Assembly (NCBI RefSeq): GCF_000733935.1
Contig: NZ_JPON01000001.1
Coordinates: 2,774,501-2,838,500, forward strand
Source: Methylomarinum vadi
GTDB lineage: Bacteria > Pseudomonadota > Gammaproteobacteria > Methylococcales > Methylomonadaceae
Direction of reading: 5' to 3'
DNA: 64,000 nucleotides
Position 1 is the first letter of the stretch. The number at the start of each line of letters is the position of its first letter. Shown here piece by piece: positions 44,990 through 54,013 of this stretch. Both the position numbers and the translations under genes were made by a program. The notes beneath the pieces are model-generated. The model made no database searches. It was given only the letters and a program-made list of their open reading frames with translations, and was not told the DNA's origin.

Positions 44990-47178
44990 AACTCGACCCG
45001 GACAACAAACTCGATATCCTCGAAGTGCTGCAAGACCTCGAACACTACCGGCCGCGGCGCAAGGGCTGGGTCTGGCGCAAGCACGTCCCCGAGCAACGCA
45101 TCGGCCCGTTCGTCTACCAGGACAGTTCCGAAAATCTGAAAAACTCGGTGCCGCTGCCGGCCGCGGAATATTTTTCCGATATCGATCCCCAGTGCGACCT
45201 GATCATCACCACCGAAATCGCCTCCGGCCGCTTCGAGGACGATTTGCGCCGCATGCGCATGGCGGCCTGGCACGGCGCCGACCACATCATGGTGATCCGC
45301 ACCACCGGCCAGTCCCATATCGACGGTCTGATCGAGGGCACGCCGGAAGGCGTCGGCGGCATTCCGATTTCGCGCAAGCAGATCCGGGCGTCGCGCAAGG
45401 CGCTCGACGCCATCGAGGACGAGGTCGGCCGGCCGATCAATTTCCATTCCTACGTCAGCGGCGTCGCCGGCCCCGAGATCGCCGTGCTGTTCGCCGAGGA
45501 GGGCGTCAACGGCGCGCACCAGGATCCGCAGTACAACGTGTTGTACCGCGACATCAACATGCACCGCTCCTTCGTCGACGCGGCCGAATCGAAAAAGATC
45601 ATGGCCGATGCCGGCATTTTACAGCTCGACGGCGCGCACAACGCCAACGCCACCGCCAAGGAGGCGTGGAAGGTGACGCCGGAGCTGTTCGTGCAGCATG
45701 CCGTCAACACCGCCTATTCTATAGAAGCCGGCATGGACGCCGGACAGATCGCGCTGTCGACGGTGCCGCCGACAGCGCCGCCGGCGCCCAAGCTACGCCT
45801 GGACCTGCCCTATGCCGTCGCGCTACGGGAATTGTTCGAAGGTTACAAGTTCCGCGCCCAGCAGAACACCCGCTACATGGAGGCGGACACCCAAGAAACC
45901 ACGGTGTCGCATGTGCTCGACACGCTGATCTCCCGGCTGACCGAGACCGATATTCAGAGCACGATTACGCCAGACGAGGGCCGCAACATCCCCTGGCATT
46001 ACAATAACATTGCCGGCGTCAATACGGCCCGGCAGACGCTGATGGGCCTGGACGGCCTCGACCAACTGCTTGAAGTCAAGCAGGACGGACCATTTCGGGA
46101 GCAGGTGCGCGAGCTGAAGGAAAGAGCGTTATTGTTTCTTGAGGAAATCTTGGATGCCGGCGGCTATTACACGGCGGTCGAGGCCGGGCAATTCGTCGAT
46201 TCCGGTTATTATCCCGAGCGCAAGGGCGACGGCATCGTGCGCGAGCCCGACGGCGGCGATTGCGCGAATACCGTCATTGCCCGCGAAGACGACTACGGCG
46301 CGCCGGTGTGCAGTCATTTCGGCCGTAACAGCTATGCCGACAAGGCTGGCAAACCCTGCGCCGATTACGGCGGCTGTACGCTGTGCGATCCCGCCAAGAT
46401 TCGCTATATCGACGAGGTCGACGACGAAGACAACGTGCTGCAGCGGCTCAAACAGCCTCTGGCCGAACGGGAGCAGGGCTTGCTGCGTCCCGAGGTCGAG
46501 AAGCACGGCGACGGCGTCGTCTGCCTGACCTTGTTCATCCCGGACGAACCGCATACCGCCAAGCAGGCGGCGCTGGAGCTCGCCCTGCACATGGGACTGA
46601 ACAATCCGGAAGTGATCAACCAGCGCATCATGCATCCGGCCGAAGGCAGCCTGTTCGAAATCAAGGGCACGGTCGACCTCTATATCGAAAAGCAGGCGCT
46701 GCCGGCGTACAGCCAGATCCGGCCATTAACGGATAACGAGATCGAAGCATGGGTGCGGCCGCGCGACATCCACATCGTCGCGGCGACGGTGGGCGAGGAC
46801 GAGCACACCGTCGGCCTGCACGAGATCCTCGATATCAAGCACGGCGGCATCGAAAAATATGGTTTTCATTGCCATAACCTGGGCTCGTCGGTCTCCATCG
46901 AACAGGTGCTGGATAAAGCCGAAGAGACTGATGTTGGCGCGGTGTTGATCTCGGTCGTGATCACCCATGCCGATGTCCATAAGCAGCACATGCGCAATCT
47001 GGCCCGTCAGGCCAGCGAGCGCGGTTTAGCCGGCAAGGTGTTGTTGATTGCCGGCGGCCCCCGCATCGACGATAAGCTGGCGCGCGAATGCGGACTGGAT
47101 GCCGGCTTCGGCCACGGCGCCACCGGCCGCGAGGTCGCCAGTTTCATGGTGCGCCGCTGGCGCGAACAAGCCGCCTAA
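44986..47178 (+). CDS. oraE: D-ornithine 4,5-aminomutase large, B12/PLP-binding subunit
   Basis: A 730-residue protein from ATG at 44986; the frame stays open further upstream inside oraS. The N-terminal TIM-barrel region carries the OraE sequence RIGPFVYQDSSENLKNSVPLP and HADHI-like loops (GADHIMVIRTTGQSH). The C-terminal Rossmann domain has the cobalamin motif DEHTVG with the lower-ligand His (about residue 605), and a following HNLGSSV. Length and motifs match the clostridial enzyme. It requires adenosylcobalamin made or imported elsewhere. GC content is high and codon use matches neighbours, so any transfer is not recent. Confidence 0.95.
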   Translation: MKLDPDNKLDILEVLQDLEHYRPRRKGWVWRKHVPEQRIGPFVYQDSSENLKNSVPLPAAEYFSDIDPQCDLIITTEIASGRFEDDLRRMRMAAWHGADHIMVIRTTGQSHIDGLIEGTPEGVGGIPISRKQIRASRKALDAIEDEVGRPINFHSYVSGVAGPEIAVLFAEEGVNGAHQDPQYNVLYRDINMHRSFVDAAESKKIMADAGILQLDGAHNANATAKEAWKVTPELFVQHAVNTAYSIEAGMDAGQIALSTVPPTAPPAPKLRLDLPYAVALRELFEGYKFRAQQNTRYMEADTQETTVSHVLDTLISRLTETDIQSTITPDEGRNIPWHYNNIAGVNTARQTLMGLDGLDQLLEVKQDGPFREQVRELKERALLFLEEILDAGGYYTAVEAGQFVDSGYYPERKGDGIVREPDGGDCANTVIAREDDYGAPVCSHFGRNSYADKAGKPCADYGGCTLCDPAKIRYIDEVDDEDNVLQRLKQPLAEREQGLLRPEVEKHGDGVVCLTLFIPDEPHTAKQAALELALHMGLNNPEVINQRIMHPAEGSLFEIKGTVDLYIEKQALPAYSQIRPLTDNEIEAWVRPRDIHIVAATVGEDEHTVGLHEILDIKHGGIEKYGFHCHNLGSSVSIEQVLDKAEETDVGAVLISVVITHADVHKQHMRNLARQASERGLAGKVLLIAGGPRIDDKLARECGLDAGFGHGATGREVASFMVRRWREQAA

Positions 47179-47181
47179 ACG

Positions 47182-48282
47182 ATGGCTTATCCGTTGCTCG
47201 ACATCGACCTGGACAAGATCGAACATAACGCCAGGGTCATCGTCGAGCTGTGTTCGGCGCACGGAATCCGGGTCAGCGGCGTGACCAAGGTCGTCTGCGG
47301 TCATCCGGCGGTAGCGGCGGCGATGCTGCGCGGCGGCGTCGCCGGCCTGGCCGATTCCAGGATCGAGAATATCCGCCGCATGCGCGCGGCCGGCATAGAC
47401 ACGACTTTCATGCTGCTGCGGCTGCCGGCGTTGTCGAGGGTCGACGAGGTCAGCGACTGCGTCGATATCAGTCTGAATTCCGAGCTCGAGACGTTGCAAG
47501 CCTTGTCGGCCTCGGCGTTGCGCCGCGGCAAGGTTCACGACATGATCCTGATGATCGATCTGGGCGATTTGCGAGAAGGCGTCTGGCCCGATCACGCCGT
47601 CGAGCGTGCCAAGGCCTTGGTGCCATTGCCCGGCATTCGCTTGCAAGGCATCGGCACCAACCTGGCCTGTTTCGGCGGCCTGATGCCGACTCATGCCAAT
47701 ATGCTGTCGTTGGTCGAGCTGGCCGGTGAAATCGAGCGGGCCTGCGAAATCGATCTCACATGGATCTCGGGCATCAATTCCAGCGGTCTGAATTTGCTGG
47801 TTGAGGAAGGAATGCCGGAGCGCGTCAACCACGCCCGCATCGGCGAGGCGATCTTGCTGGGGCGGGAAACGACCGAGCGAAGCCCCTGGCCGAATACCTA
47901 TCAGGACGCCTTCATATTGCAAGCCGAAGTGATCGAGTTGAAGCGAAAGCCGTCGGCATTCGCCGGCGAGCATTGCGAGGACGCCTTCGGCGGCCATCCC
48001 CATTTTGTCGATCATGGCAACATCCTGCACGCCCTGGTCAACGTCGGCCGGCAGGATGTCGCCGTCGAAGGCATCACGCCGCAGGAAGCGTTGACTGTCA
48101 TCGGCGCGTCCAGCGATTATCTGGGCCTCGACGTATCGGCGCTGGCCGGCCGCATCGAGATCGGCGATATCCTTTCTTTCAATCTCAATTACGCCGCGCT
48201 GTTGGCGGCGATGACGTCGGCCTATGTCGAAAAGCGTTGTGTCCGGGGCCGATTGTTCGACGACAGGGTCCTATATGCCTAG
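47182..48282 (+). CDS. orr: Ornithine racemase
   Basis: A 366-residue fold III PLP protein related to alanine racemase but with its own N-terminus (DLDKIEHNARVIVELC) and PLP-lysine region VTKVVCGHP. The segment INSSGLNLL and the loop RIGEAILLGRE are typical of the Orr branch. It converts L-ornithine to D-ornithine, the substrate of OraSE. It starts 3 bp after oraE and overlaps alr by 8 bp. The context removes doubt that could arise from its similarity to other racemases. Confidence 0.9.
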   Translation: MAYPLLDIDLDKIEHNARVIVELCSAHGIRVSGVTKVVCGHPAVAAAMLRGGVAGLADSRIENIRRMRAAGIDTTFMLLRLPALSRVDEVSDCVDISLNSELETLQALSASALRRGKVHDMILMIDLGDLREGVWPDHAVERAKALVPLPGIRLQGIGTNLACFGGLMPTHANMLSLVELAGEIERACEIDLTWISGINSSGLNLLVEEGMPERVNHARIGEAILLGRETTERSPWPNTYQDAFILQAEVIELKRKPSAFAGEHCEDAFGGHPHFVDHGNILHALVNVGRQDVAVEGITPQEALTVIGASSDYLGLDVSALAGRIEIGDILSFNLNYAALLAAMTSAYVEKRCVRGRLFDDRVLYA

Positions 48283-49405
48283 AACTGATGATCCTAGCCG
48301 CCTGACCAAGGTCTATCTGCATCTGGACCGTTTGGCCGACAACATGCGACTGCTTCAGCAACAGGCCGGCGGGCGGGAATTGTGGCCCTGTATCAAGGCC
48401 AATGCATACGGCCACGGCGCCGATATTATCGCCCGTCATCTTTACCGGCTCGGTTACACGACGTTTTGCGTCGCCGATGTCGGCGAGGCGATGGCGTTGC
48501 TCGATGCCGGTGTGGACGCGACCTTCATCGTGCTGTCGGCGATGCTGACGGAACATATTCCGGCCCTGGTTAAGTACGGCTGCGAACCGGTGCTGTGCAC
48601 GCACGAATTGGTCGACGCGTTGGCCGAAGAGGCCGAACGCCGCGGCAAACGCATCGCCGTGCATATCAAGGTCGATTCCGGCATGGGACGGATCGGCATC
48701 AGGCCCGAACAATTGCCCGAATTCGTGTCCCATTGCCGCGCTCGGCCGTCGTTGCGGTTGCGCGGCATCATGAGCCATTTCGCCTGCGCCGACGAGGAGG
48801 ACAAGGCTTTCTCTTATCGCCAAATCGAGAATTTCAATAACGCCCTCGCTCAAACGCAATGCGATAGTCTGGTGATCAGGCACATGGCCAATAGCGCGGC
48901 GATCTTCGATCTGCCCAAGGCCGGTTTCGACGCGTGCCGGCCGGGCATATCGATCTATGGCTTGCGCCCTTCCCACGACATCCTCAATCCCGCCGTGAAT
49001 CATCTGAAGCCGGTGTTGGAATGGAAAACCCGGATCGTGTATCTGAAGGAGGTTGCCTCTGACTTCGGCCTCAGTTACGGCCGCACATTTATCACGGACA
49101 AGCCGTCGTTGATCGCGACGGTTCCGCTCGGCTACGGCGACGGTTTTAGCCGTCGCCTGTCCAATAACGTCGACTTGCTGATCGGAGGCCAGCGATGCCC
49201 GCAGGTCGGCCGCATCACGATGGACATGAGCCTGGTCGACGTGACCGAACTACGCGGAACCGTCAACATCGGCGACGAAGCGGTCATCATCGGCGAGCAG
49301 AACGGCCTGGAAATCGGCGCCGACGAGTTGGCGGCAAAACTCGGCACGATCAATTACGAAATCGTCACCGCCATCTCCCAGCGCTCGCCGCGAATCGTCG
49401 TGTAG
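48275..49405 (+). CDS. alr: Alanine racemase
   Basis: A 376-residue fold III racemase. The PLP Lys is in CIKANAYGHG (about residue 34). Also seen are SGMGRIG, RPGISIYG, the second catalytic Tyr region VPLGYGDGF, and MDMSLVDVT. ATG at 48275 overlaps the orr stop by 8 bp. In the ornithine pathway OrtAB yields D-alanine, so an alanine racemase in the operon would return it to L-alanine for transamination or protein synthesis. It may be additional to a cell-wall alr elsewhere. Confidence 0.9.
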   Translation: MPRTDDPSRLTKVYLHLDRLADNMRLLQQQAGGRELWPCIKANAYGHGADIIARHLYRLGYTTFCVADVGEAMALLDAGVDATFIVLSAMLTEHIPALVKYGCEPVLCTHELVDALAEEAERRGKRIAVHIKVDSGMGRIGIRPEQLPEFVSHCRARPSLRLRGIMSHFACADEEDKAFSYRQIENFNNALAQTQCDSLVIRHMANSAAIFDLPKAGFDACRPGISIYGLRPSHDILNPAVNHLKPVLEWKTRIVYLKEVASDFGLSYGRTFITDKPSLIATVPLGYGDGFSRRLSNNVDLLIGGQRCPQVGRITMDMSLVDVTELRGTVNIGDEAVIIGEQNGLEIGADELAAKLGTINYEIVTAISQRSPRIVV

Positions 49406-49508
49406 GAGCGCCGCCCCGGCGCGAACAGCAATGTTATTAATGATTTTGATCACTATGAAGATCATGAAGGCCATGAAGCGACTTTCAACCGGATCGATGA
49501 ATCATGTA

Positions 49509-49537
49509 GGGTGCTGCTGAACGCAGTGAAGCGCACC
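49509..49537. repeat. Isolated REP-like inverted repeat
   Basis: An imperfect inverted repeat GGTGCTGC...GCGCACC around a GAACGCAGTGAA centre, in the 214-bp gap between alr and arcB. It resembles intergenic palindromes that occur in many copies in related genomes. The rest of the gap contains no further recognisable element. Confidence 0.45.
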
Positions 49538-49619
49538 AAGCCTCTAGGCAATCCAAACGTTTGCTGTTAGATTCAACTTATCACGGATAGTGTGATTAGA
49601 ATCCAAACGGGAGGCGGCC

Positions 49620-50618
49620 ATGCCATTCAACTTACGTAAACGCAATTTTCTGAAACTGCTCGACTTCAGCGCCGAGGAAATTACCTATCTGATCGATCTT
49701 GCCGCGCGGTTGAAGGCGGACAAGGCGGCAGGCAACGAACAACAAAGGCTCAAGGGCAAGAACATCGTGTTGATCTTCGAGAAGGATTCGACCCGCACCC
49801 GCAGCGCCTTCGAGGTCGCGGCCCACGACCAGGGCGCCCTTGTGACTTATATCGGCCCGACCGGTTCGCAGATCGGCGTCAAGGAGTCGATGCGCGATAC
49901 CGCGCGGGTATTGGCGCGCATGTTTGACGGCATCGAATACCGCGGCTTCGATCAAGCGACCGTCGAAGAATTGGGAAAACACGGCGTGCCGGTCTGGAAC
50001 GGTCTGACCGACCAGTATCATCCGACCCAGGTGTTGGCCGATTTGCTGACAATGAAGGAACATTGCGAAAAGGAGCTGGCCGAGATCGGCTTCTGCTTCA
50101 TCGGCGACGGCCGCGGCAACATGGCGACATCGCTGATGGTGGGCGCGGCGATTTTAGGCATGGACTTCCGTCTGGCGGCGCCGGCCGAATTGCAGCCGAA
50201 CTCGGATTTGCTGGCCAAATGCCGGGAATTGGCCGAACGCCGCGGCGCGCATTTGTCGATCGGCGACGACAAGGAAGCCGCGGTTAAAGGCGTCGATTAC
50301 ATCTATACCGATGTCTGGGTGTCGATGGGGGAACCGGAGGCGGTCTGGGCGGAACGGATACGCTTGCTGGGGTCTTATCAGGTTGATCGGCGGCTGATGC
50401 AAGCCACGGGCAATGCCGACGTCAAATTCATGCATTGCCTGCCGGCTTTCCACAACCGGGAGACCAAGGTCGGCGAGGAAATCTTTCAGAAGTTCGGCCT
50501 GGACGGTATCGAAGTCAGCGAAGAGGTGTTCGAATCGCCGGCCTCGATCGTGTTCGACCAGGCGGCCAACCGCATGCATACGATCAAGGCGGTGTTGGTC
50601 GCGACGCTGGGCGATTGA
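49620..50618 (+). CDS. arcB: Ornithine carbamoyltransferase, catabolic type
   Basis: A 332-residue enzyme with carbamoyl-phosphate motif [16 protein letters not shown], and the ornithine-site motif HCLPAFH. Overall wording ([13 protein letters not shown] at the start, [18 protein letters not shown]-like end [11 protein letters not shown]) follows ArcB of P. aeruginosa rather than the shorter anabolic ArgF. It catalyses citrulline phosphorolysis to ornithine and carbamoyl phosphate in the catabolic direction. The next gene is carbamate kinase, 1 bp away, and the previous operon uses ornithine. No arginine deiminase is present in the window. Confidence 0.9.
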   Translation: MPFNLRKRNFLKLLDFSAEEITYLIDLAARLKADKAAGNEQQRLKGKNIVLIFEKDSTRTRSAFEVAAHDQGALVTYIGPTGSQIGVKESMRDTARVLARMFDGIEYRGFDQATVEELGKHGVPVWNGLTDQYHPTQVLADLLTMKEHCEKELAEIGFCFIGDGRGNMATSLMVGAAILGMDFRLAAPAELQPNSDLLAKCRELAERRGAHLSIGDDKEAAVKGVDYIYTDVWVSMGEPEAVWAERIRLLGSYQVDRRLMQATGNADVKFMHCLPAFHNRETKVGEEIFQKFGLDGIEVSEEVFESPASIVFDQAANRMHTIKAVLVATLGD

Positions 50619-50619
50619 G

Positions 50620-51558
50620 ATGCGAATCGTCGTCGCCTTGGGCGGCAATGCGCTGCTGCGCCGCGGCGAGGCATTGAGCGCCGCCAATCAACGCCATAAT
50701 GTACGCATCGCGGCGCAGGCCATCGAGCCGTTGGCGCGTGAACACGACCTGATCATCACTCACGGCAACGGCCCGCAGGTCGGCTTGCTGGCCTTGCAGG
50801 GCGCTGCTTATAAAGAAGACGAAGCCTATCCGTTGGATATACTCGATGCCGAAACCGAGGGCATGGTCGGCTATTTGATCGAGCAGGAGCTGAGCGCTTT
50901 GTTGCCGCCGCAACGTCAGTGCGCGACCTTGCTGACCCAGATCGAAGTGGATGCCGAGGATGCCGGTTTCGAGCATCCGACCAAGCCGATCGGACCGTTT
51001 TATCCGCTGGAACAGGCCGACAAGTTGGTGCGTGAGCGGGGCTGGAGCATCGTCCGCGACGGACCGCATTGCCGCCGCGTCGTCCCGTCCCCGAAACCGC
51101 AACGCATCCTGGAATTGGGCGTCATAGAATTGCTGCTGCAGCAGCATGTCGTCACGATCTGCGCCGGTGGCGGAGGCATTCCGGTCGTGCGGCGGCAAGA
51201 TGGAAGCCTGGAAGGCGTCGAGGCGGTCATCGACAAGGACCTGGCCAGCTCGCTGCTGGCGCGGGAACTGCGAGCCGATGCGCTGTTGCTGTTGACCGAT
51301 GTCGATGCCGTTTATACGGATTGGCCTTGCGAACAAGGCAAAGCCATCAAACGCATCTCGCCCGAAGCCTTGCGCCGCTTTTCCTTCGCCCCCGGTTCGA
51401 TGGGGCCGAAAGTCGAGGCCGCCTGCCGCTTCGTCGAGCAGACCGGCGCCATCGCCGGCATCGGCAGGTTACAGGATGCGGGCAAAATTCTGATTGGCGA
51501 AGCAGGGACAATGATAGGCAGGGATGCGGAGGAAATTGAGTATTGGGAAAGCCGTTGA
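50620..51558 (+). CDS. arcC: Carbamate kinase
   Basis: A 312-residue amino-acid-kinase fold protein with ALGGNAL at the N-terminus, ITHGNGPQVG, the specific PKPQRILE segment, CAGGGGIPVV, DKDLASSLLA and FAPGSMGPKVEA. It transfers phosphate from carbamoyl phosphate to ADP, giving ATP, ammonia and CO2. ATG at 50620 begins one base after the arcB stop. It provides substrate-level ATP from citrulline. Confidence 0.94.
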   Translation: MRIVVALGGNALLRRGEALSAANQRHNVRIAAQAIEPLAREHDLIITHGNGPQVGLLALQGAAYKEDEAYPLDILDAETEGMVGYLIEQELSALLPPQRQCATLLTQIEVDAEDAGFEHPTKPIGPFYPLEQADKLVRERGWSIVRDGPHCRRVVPSPKPQRILELGVIELLLQQHVVTICAGGGGIPVVRRQDGSLEGVEAVIDKDLASSLLARELRADALLLLTDVDAVYTDWPCEQGKAIKRISPEALRRFSFAPGSMGPKVEAACRFVEQTGAIAGIGRLQDAGKILIGEAGTMIGRDAEEIEYWESR

Positions 51559-51574
51559 TAGTGAGCTGCTTTTG

Positions 51575-51697
51575 CCAAATGATTGGGACAATTTCGCAAA
51601 TTCCGAAACCGTCATCCGATTGAAGCATCGAATTTGTCGGGCATAAAAAGCATGCCCGACCTACGAGGATCGATAACATGATGGAATCGCGCTTAAT
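51575..51697. repeat. REP-type repeat, copy 1
   Basis: About 120 bp nearly identical to 52468-52588. It ends with the hairpin GTCGGGCAT / ATGCCCGAC at 51636-51660 followed by CTAC. The 5' hairpin (GTCGGGCAAC / GTTGCCCGAC) present in other copies is missing here. It lies just before the IS200-like element. Confidence 0.75.
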
Positions 51698-51699
51698 TA

Positions 51700-52290
51700 T
51701 CCATCATAAGGTTTAAACCACCGGCTTTAGCCGGTCAGCTTTAGCTGCGATAATTTGCCCAAGGAGGTGGCGATGGACTATAGATACGGCAGCCATACGG
51801 TTTACCAAATTGAGTATCATTTTGTTTGGGTTACGAAGTATCGTTATAAAGTGCTGAAGGATGAAATAGCCGAACGAGTGAGAGACTTGGTGCGGCAGAC
51901 ATGCGAAGCCTTTGAGATACGGATTATCAAAGGTGTCGTGAGCAAAGATCATGTGCACATTTTGGTGAGTGCGCCGCCGACTATGGCCCCAAGCGAAATC
52001 ATGAGGCGAATCAAGGGACGAACTTCGAGCTATCTGTTCGAAGAGTTCCCGCACTTGAAAAAGCGATATTGGGGTCGACATTTTTGAGCCCGCGGTTATT
52101 TTTGCGCCACAGTGGGGCAAATGACTGATGAGATGATAAAGCAATATTTGGAGCATCACTTTGAACCTAATCCAAACGATAATTTCAAGATGGAGCCCGA
52201 CTAAGACGCGTCGTTTAGTCGACGCGTATCCGGACTTTCAGTCCGTTATTGGAACCCACCCGCTTGAGCGGGTGGTTGTTTAGTCAAGCA
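51700..52290 (+). mobile_element. IS200/IS605-type insertion element
   Basis: A single-gene element with subterminal hairpins and no terminal inverted repeats, as for IS200. Left-end hairpin ACCGGCT / AGCCGGT at 51720-51735. Right-end hairpins lie at 52206-52227 (ACGCGTCG / CGACGCGT), 52231-52245 and 52256-52275 (CCACCCGC / GCGGGTGG). It lies between two copies of the REP-type repeat. Exact ends are estimated. Confidence 0.75.
51773..52204 (+). pseudogene. tnpA: IS200/IS605 transposase TnpA with opal codon
   Basis: A Y1-transposase frame of 144 codons with a strong AAGGAGG ribosome-binding site. The metal-binding HxH is in DHVHIL (about residue 63). An in-frame TGA at 52085-52087 replaces the Trp normally found in the RHFWARGYF motif. 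The sequence after the stop is intact and contains the putative catalytic Tyr in IKQYLEHH. The truncated product (104 residues) therefore lacks the nucleophile and should be inactive unless the stop is read through. A single base change explains it. Confidence 0.85.
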
Positions 52291-52349
52291 ATCCTCAGCA
52301 CCATAAATCCAGGTATCTTGCCGTTTTTCAATTCCACTAAAATCTGTAG

Positions 52350-52376
52350 GTTGGGCTGAATGAAATGAAGCCCAAC
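52350..52376. repeat. REP-like hairpin
   Basis: Arms GTTGGGCT and AGCCCAAC around an AATGAAATGA-type centre. It lies between the IS200-like element and REP copy 2, so two different REP classes are next to each other. Confidence 0.55.
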
Positions 52377-52425
52377 GAGGACACCGTCGAGAAATGTTGG
52401 ACTTCGCTATCGCTCAACCTCCCCA

Positions 52426-52588
52426 GTAGGTCGGGCAACCGCTTTTCGTTGCCCGACATATTGGCGCCAATGATTCGGACAATTTCGCAAATTCCGAAAC
52501 TGTCGTCCGATTAAAGCATCGAATTTGTCGGGCATAAAAAGCATGCCCGACCTACAAGGATCGGTAATGTTATGGAATCGCGCTTAAC
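52426..52588. repeat. REP-type repeat, copy 2 (complete pair)
   Basis: Left hairpin GTCGGGCAAC / GTTGCCCGAC at 52430-52457 and right hairpin GTCGGGCAT / ATGCCCGAC at 52527-52551. Both are bordered by the shared TAGG and CCTAC. It is the best preserved copy of the paired form, and lies just downstream of the GTPase gene end. Confidence 0.8.
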
Positions 52589-52610
52589 CTAGCCATTACG
52601 CCCTCCAGCG

Positions 52611-53954
52611 TTATCGCAAGTTTCTTTCCGTTAGGAACGACTCGATCAGGCTGCTCAAGGCAGGTTCCCCAACTTCGGCGAAGCGGTAATCGACACGCAG
52701 CACCGGTTTGTCGATCTCTATCAAGGATGCCAAATCGCAGGGGGTCGCGACGATGACGGCATCGGCATCGGCCCGGTTGATCGTTTCCTGCAAGGCGTGT
52801 AATTGCTCGGCATGATAGCCCATTGCGGGCAACACCTTACCGATATGCGGGTAGGTGCGGTAAACCTCGGCGATCTTATCGGCCGCGTGCCGGCGAGGGT
52901 CGACGATCTCGCCCGCCTGGGCCTGAATGGCCGCGACATAGCCGGCGCCATAAGGCATCCCTCCGTGGGTGATGGTGGGGCCGTCCTCGACCACCAGCAC
53001 CCGTTTTCCCCTCACGGATTCGCCATTATGCAATTGCACCAGCGACGCGCCGCGCACGATCGTCGCTGTGGGATTGATGCGGCGGGCGGCCTCGGTGGCG
53101 CTTTGAATGTTGGCTTCCGACGCGGAATTGACCTTGTTGACCAAGACGATATCGGCCATGCGCAATACCGCTTCGCCGGGGTGATGGGTGTCTTCGTCGT
53201 CGGGGCGCAGCGGGTCGACCAGCACGATATGCAGGTCGGGGCGGATGAAGGAGAAATCGTTATTGCCGCCGTCCCATAAAATCACGTCGGCCTCGTTTTC
53301 CGCCAGGGCGACGATCTTGGCGTAATCGATACCGGCATAGACGATGTTGCCCAGTTGCAGATGCGGTTCGTATTCCTCCCGTTCCTCGATAGTGCAGTCT
53401 GCGTCGGCCAGGTCCTCGCGGGTCGCGAAGCGCTGCACGGCTTGCCGTTCCAGATCGCCGTAAGGCATCGGGTGGCGGATCACCGCGACACGCAGGCCGT
53501 GTCGTTTCAATAGATGGGAAAGCCATTGCGTCGTCGGCGATTTGCCGCAACCGGTGCGTACCGCGCAGCAGGCGATCACCGGCACTTTCGCCGTCAGCAT
53601 GGTCCGATTCGGACCCAGCAGGACGAAGTCGGCGCCGGAGGCCAAAACGATCGATCCTTTATGCATGACTTCGACATGGAGGATGTCGCTATAGGCGAAC
53701 ACGACTTGATCGATCCGCCTTGCCCGGCACAGGTCGGGTAATTCGCTTTCCTCGACGATCGGAATGCCGTCCGGATAAAGCGGACCGGCCAAAGCCGGCG
53801 GATAACGGCGGCCGGCGATATCCGGGATCTGCGCGGCGGTGAAGGCGACCACCTCGTAGTCGTCATCGTCGCGATAGACGATGTTGAAGTTGTGAAAATC
53901 GCGACCGGCCGCGCCCATGATGGCGATACGTTTTCTAAATTCTTTCTTTGCCAT
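52611..53954 (-). CDS. Cyclic-2,3-diphosphoglycerate synthetase-like GTPase
   Basis: A 447-residue P-loop protein. The N-terminal Rossmann-like half begins IAIMGAAGRDFHNFN. A P-loop TGCGKSP lies near residue 134, followed by a DGGNNDFSF segment, an LVNKVN nucleotide-specificity motif and an HGGMPYGAG loop. It resembles archaeal cyclic 2,3-diphosphoglycerate synthetase, but the bacterial members have no proven role, so I do not assign that activity. It is convergent to arcBC and lies between the ornithine operon and the N-ATPase operon, which suggests a link to energy or carbamoyl phosphate metabolism. This link is speculation. Confidence 0.75.
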   Translation of the reverse strand: MAKKEFRKRIAIMGAAGRDFHNFNIVYRDDDDYEVVAFTAAQIPDIAGRRYPPALAGPLYPDGIPIVEESELPDLCRARRIDQVVFAYSDILHVEVMHKGSIVLASGADFVLLGPNRTMLTAKVPVIACCAVRTGCGKSPTTQWLSHLLKRHGLRVAVIRHPMPYGDLERQAVQRFATREDLADADCTIEEREEYEPHLQLGNIVYAGIDYAKIVALAENEADVILWDGGNNDFSFIRPDLHIVLVDPLRPDDEDTHHPGEAVLRMADIVLVNKVNSASEANIQSATEAARRINPTATIVRGASLVQLHNGESVRGKRVLVVEDGPTITHGGMPYGAGYVAAIQAQAGEIVDPRRHAADKIAEVYRTYPHIGKVLPAMGYHAEQLHALQETINRADADAVIVATPCDLASLIEIDKPVLRVDYRFAEVGEPALSSLIESFLTERNLR

Positions 53955-54013
53955 GTGCCAAGTCGTTTTGTTGCTGCGGATGACGCCGGGTTGGCCTTGT
54001 TAGTGTTAGGCCA

